Assembly: GCA_002633005.1 (NCBI GenBank)
Contig: NMRA01000145.1
Location: 597,873 to 657,872, forward strand
Reading direction: 5' to 3'
From: Phoronis australis
Taxonomy: Eukaryota > Phoronida > Phoronidae
Length of the DNA: 60,000 nucleotides
Shown here: one piece after another, positions 57,501 to 60,000 of the stretch
Position numbering within the stretch: the stretch's first letter is position 1
How the letters are laid out: every line of letters begins with the position of its first letter
Program-made: the position numbers and the translations under genes
The notes under the pieces: model-generated
The model's input: the letters and a program-made list of their open reading frames with translations, nothing else
Database searches by the model: none
Told to the model about the DNA's origin: nothing

Positions 57501-60000
57501 TTTACGAAATTAAGTCCGCAAAACAGAAAGGCCTACACGTTATTTAGACCTGCTACAGGCCCTCTGCAATTACAGACACTGTGCTTTAATTGCACTGCTC
57601 ACTCTCAGCAAGCCTACCAGCCTGCTTGAAGAATTCTGCAAGTGTTTTATGTTCTTCCTAGCTATGACAGTTTTCACTGAAAATGTTTTATTTTTAACAG
57701 CATTCTTTTCTAATGCTTTGGTAAGTAAGACATCGACCGACATGATGTTCTGGTGTTTCATATTCCAGCCACCATTTCGGGCAGCAAGAATTTGTTGCTC
57801 GACCTGTTATTTTCTTGTATTTATTTATTTATGTTTACCAAGACCTGTTATAAATTTGTTTAAAACATGCGTATTTTTTTTTGTTTTTGCTAACTTTATC
57901 CTACCCTAGCAATGCGTTGAAGTTTTGACGTCAAACATCAATTCAAAGAAATTTTACGAAACCCACTCCTTTCCGTTGGTTACATCATTTGTAACCCTGG
58001 CTGTCATTCTTATACATAATATTAATTCAGCAAAAGTTTCACAATAACTGATTTATGAACTGGTCTGTTTACAAAATGGCATAACGACAACGAGATAACC
58101 AGCTTGCTATCAGAGATAAATGCTCTTATTGAAATCCTGTAAGTCAATTCAAGTAGATTTTCTATCGGAACACTTGTCTTAGCCGCGGGCGCCACGCATT
58201 GATATATAATAGGGCAATGATACCACACTATTGCTAGCATTTAAAACATATCTCAGTTTAATGTTTGCACTATTTCTCTTCATTGTTTGATATTTTTACA
58301 ATCTTTTCTGCTTTATCGCATCATTATCGCCTTTGTTTACTCTACCACTGGTCGGTACTTGGCCGGGCTGCAAGTGGTTTATGATGATTGCCATAAGTTT
58401 ACTGTCGTTGTAGAAAATCGTGTGGAATTATTAAATTAATATTGATTCAGCTATTACGCACTTTGAAACGGGCCTTTATTGTGAACTTTGAGTTTTAAAA
58501 TTTCACTCAAACTACTTGAAATTCCTTTCATGTCAAAATATGTTAGAACCGATAAGGCATCAAAATGAATAGTGAACTTTATTAATGTAGAATATTACCT
58601 GAGAAGTTACAACACCAGTGTGCCACCAGTTACACTCAAATAAAATAACGATCTGATTTGCAAAATAAGACAAAGAAAACGAACTAGTTGCAGCACATGC
58701 CCCTGGCAGATGGGCATATTTGAATTAAAACTGAACTCATCGATGTCGTTCGCCTCAGGGGCAATTTCGTCCATCGAATAGTGCAAAATAAATATGAGAA
58801 AATAGGAATTCTTTAAAGAACTACGCTGTCTATCACTCAATAATTTTATTTGAAACTAAACCAGAACGAAAATTCCATTTCGGCAGTGCAGTAAGCAGCT
58901 AAGTGACATCGTAAGTGAAAAAATCTATCGTACGTGAATGAGCTTGGTAGAGTCTAGGGACCAATATTGGTTCCTAGGTAGAGTGTATGAGTCGTTATTC
59001 GTATTTGGAAACTACGCTGTGCTCGCTTAGCGCTCGTTTCAAGAACGTATTCACACCTTTTACTCTATTACCCAACGCTTCCTACGTCAGTGCAATGTGA
59101 TTGGTCGAAAGTTGTTTCTCCAGTTCACATGTATTCACGACGAAGGAACGGTTGGGAAGCAGCTCCCGCCGTTTTCTAAAGAGTATTTTCACACCTTTGT
59201 GTTGCACTGAGTAACCGCTGGCTTGCAACTTGGAAAATATTGTCATATTTAATGTGTTGAAATATTTTACAAAATCTTACCAGAGAAAGTATCTAAATCA
59301 ATACGCCCCTAAATCTAACCTACTAAAAAAGAATTTTAATGCATGACAGTCGCTGTGCTACTTCGCTAGTGATTCGCGTGAAACTGGTTTAGTTTTCTAA
59401 TGTTCATGTTTGTTTCATAGTCACTGAAATATTATAATATTATTTAAATCATTTGTTAGTGAAATATCTCTGCAACCAGTGATCTAGAACATCAAAGAAG
59501 TTCCGACCATGTTAATTATCTGTAAAATTGTCCCAACAATCTGCAACAAAAGGTTCGGGTGCTTTTCGTAATAAGTTGATATTATTACAAACGCAAAGTT
59601 AAAAAGGTGCTATCAAATTTGATGGATTTCGTCAGTCTCCATTTCGTTGTTACGTCTAAAATGTTCTGTGTCAGTTTATTAATACCAAAAGAACACCCGT
59701 AAGCATTTTACATCATTCAATACATTTTGTATCACGTCTGTCTGTTTCTTGCTTTAACGTACGGAACATGTTCGTTCAAGAAACCATTTATACGTAGCAC
59801 TGGTTATGCAGTAGGTGTTTTAGTTTTACTCAGGCAAAATTTGCCGTGTTAGTCATTTTCTCTTTGCCTTGGACGTTGAATAAATAATACTCTTGCTAGA
59901 TTGCCTTAAGGTCTATGCGTTTGTATAGAACCTGGTTGACTTTTGATCACCAGCATTTAGAACAGGTTATTCGTCAGGTTGGTCTGTCTCGGTCAACCTG
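54596..60000 (+). other. Probable first intron of the gene starting at 54083
   Basis: I found no exon that continues the phase-0 end at 54595. The only notable structure is the palindrome at 58954-58977. The longer open frames (for example 57649-57909) are AT-rich, hydrophobic and lack splice logic. Confidence 0.4.
58954..58977. repeat. Palindrome, 11-bp arms, related to 24430-24456
   Basis: CTAGGGACCAA, TA, TTGGTTCCTAG: one mismatch between arms. Confidence 0.8.

Noticed and set aside
57649-57909. Hydrophobic plus-strand frame that might be a membrane exon of the 54083 gene
   Set aside because: AT-rich composition, no acceptor in the right phase and no recognisable channel motif.

Overview
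The window is animal nuclear DNA: AT-rich, short exons flanked by GT..AG introns, tRNA-derived SINEs, many small inverted-repeat elements and minisatellites. Gene content fits a bilaterian, most likely a highly heterozygous marine invertebrate; I cannot name the species. Three places show a long near-identical direct duplication separated by exactly one N (13052, 18245, 39371). I read these as two haplotypes joined end to end by the assembler, not as real tandem duplications.

Layout. (1) Positions 1838 to about 31.7 kb, minus strand: a CCDC33 orthologue (C2 and coiled-coil protein). I reconstructed 18 coding exons by joining splice sites; every junction keeps frame for 976 codons, and the gene runs off the left edge without a stop. 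(2) 35.38-40.84 kb, plus strand: TMEM11, a mitochondrial membrane protein, with a 26-nt first coding exon and one large terminal exon that the assembly shows twice. (3) 43.27-49.78 kb, minus strand: DHRS7B, a short-chain dehydrogenase/reductase, complete in six coding exons (307 aa). (4) 52.29-52.6 kb, minus strand: an unassigned coding-like open stretch. (5) 54.08 kb onward, plus strand: the first coding exon of an unrecognised gene with a basic, Ser-rich N-terminus; its remaining exons are not in view.

TMEM11 and DHRS7B lie tail to tail, the order and orientation I recall for the human pair on 17p11.2, so this is probably an old conserved microsynteny. CCDC33 lies head to head with TMEM11. 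No common pathway links the three genes: CCDC33 is cilium/testis-related, TMEM11 mitochondrial and DHRS7B ether-lipid synthesis.

The non-coding part is rich in small elements: a tRNA-derived SINE family (one copy with a tandemly amplified head, another tRNA-like copy split by a MITE), a foldback element present four times, MITEs resembling PIF/Harbinger, Tc1/mariner and hAT elements by their ends, and minisatellites with 50-, 49- and 30-bp units. I found no CRISPR array, operon, virus or toxin gene, and nothing I could defend as a wholly new biological system. The strongest observations are the conserved gene pair, the assembly-joined alleles (one falls on a CCDC33 exon and would break its frame) and the four-copy foldback family.
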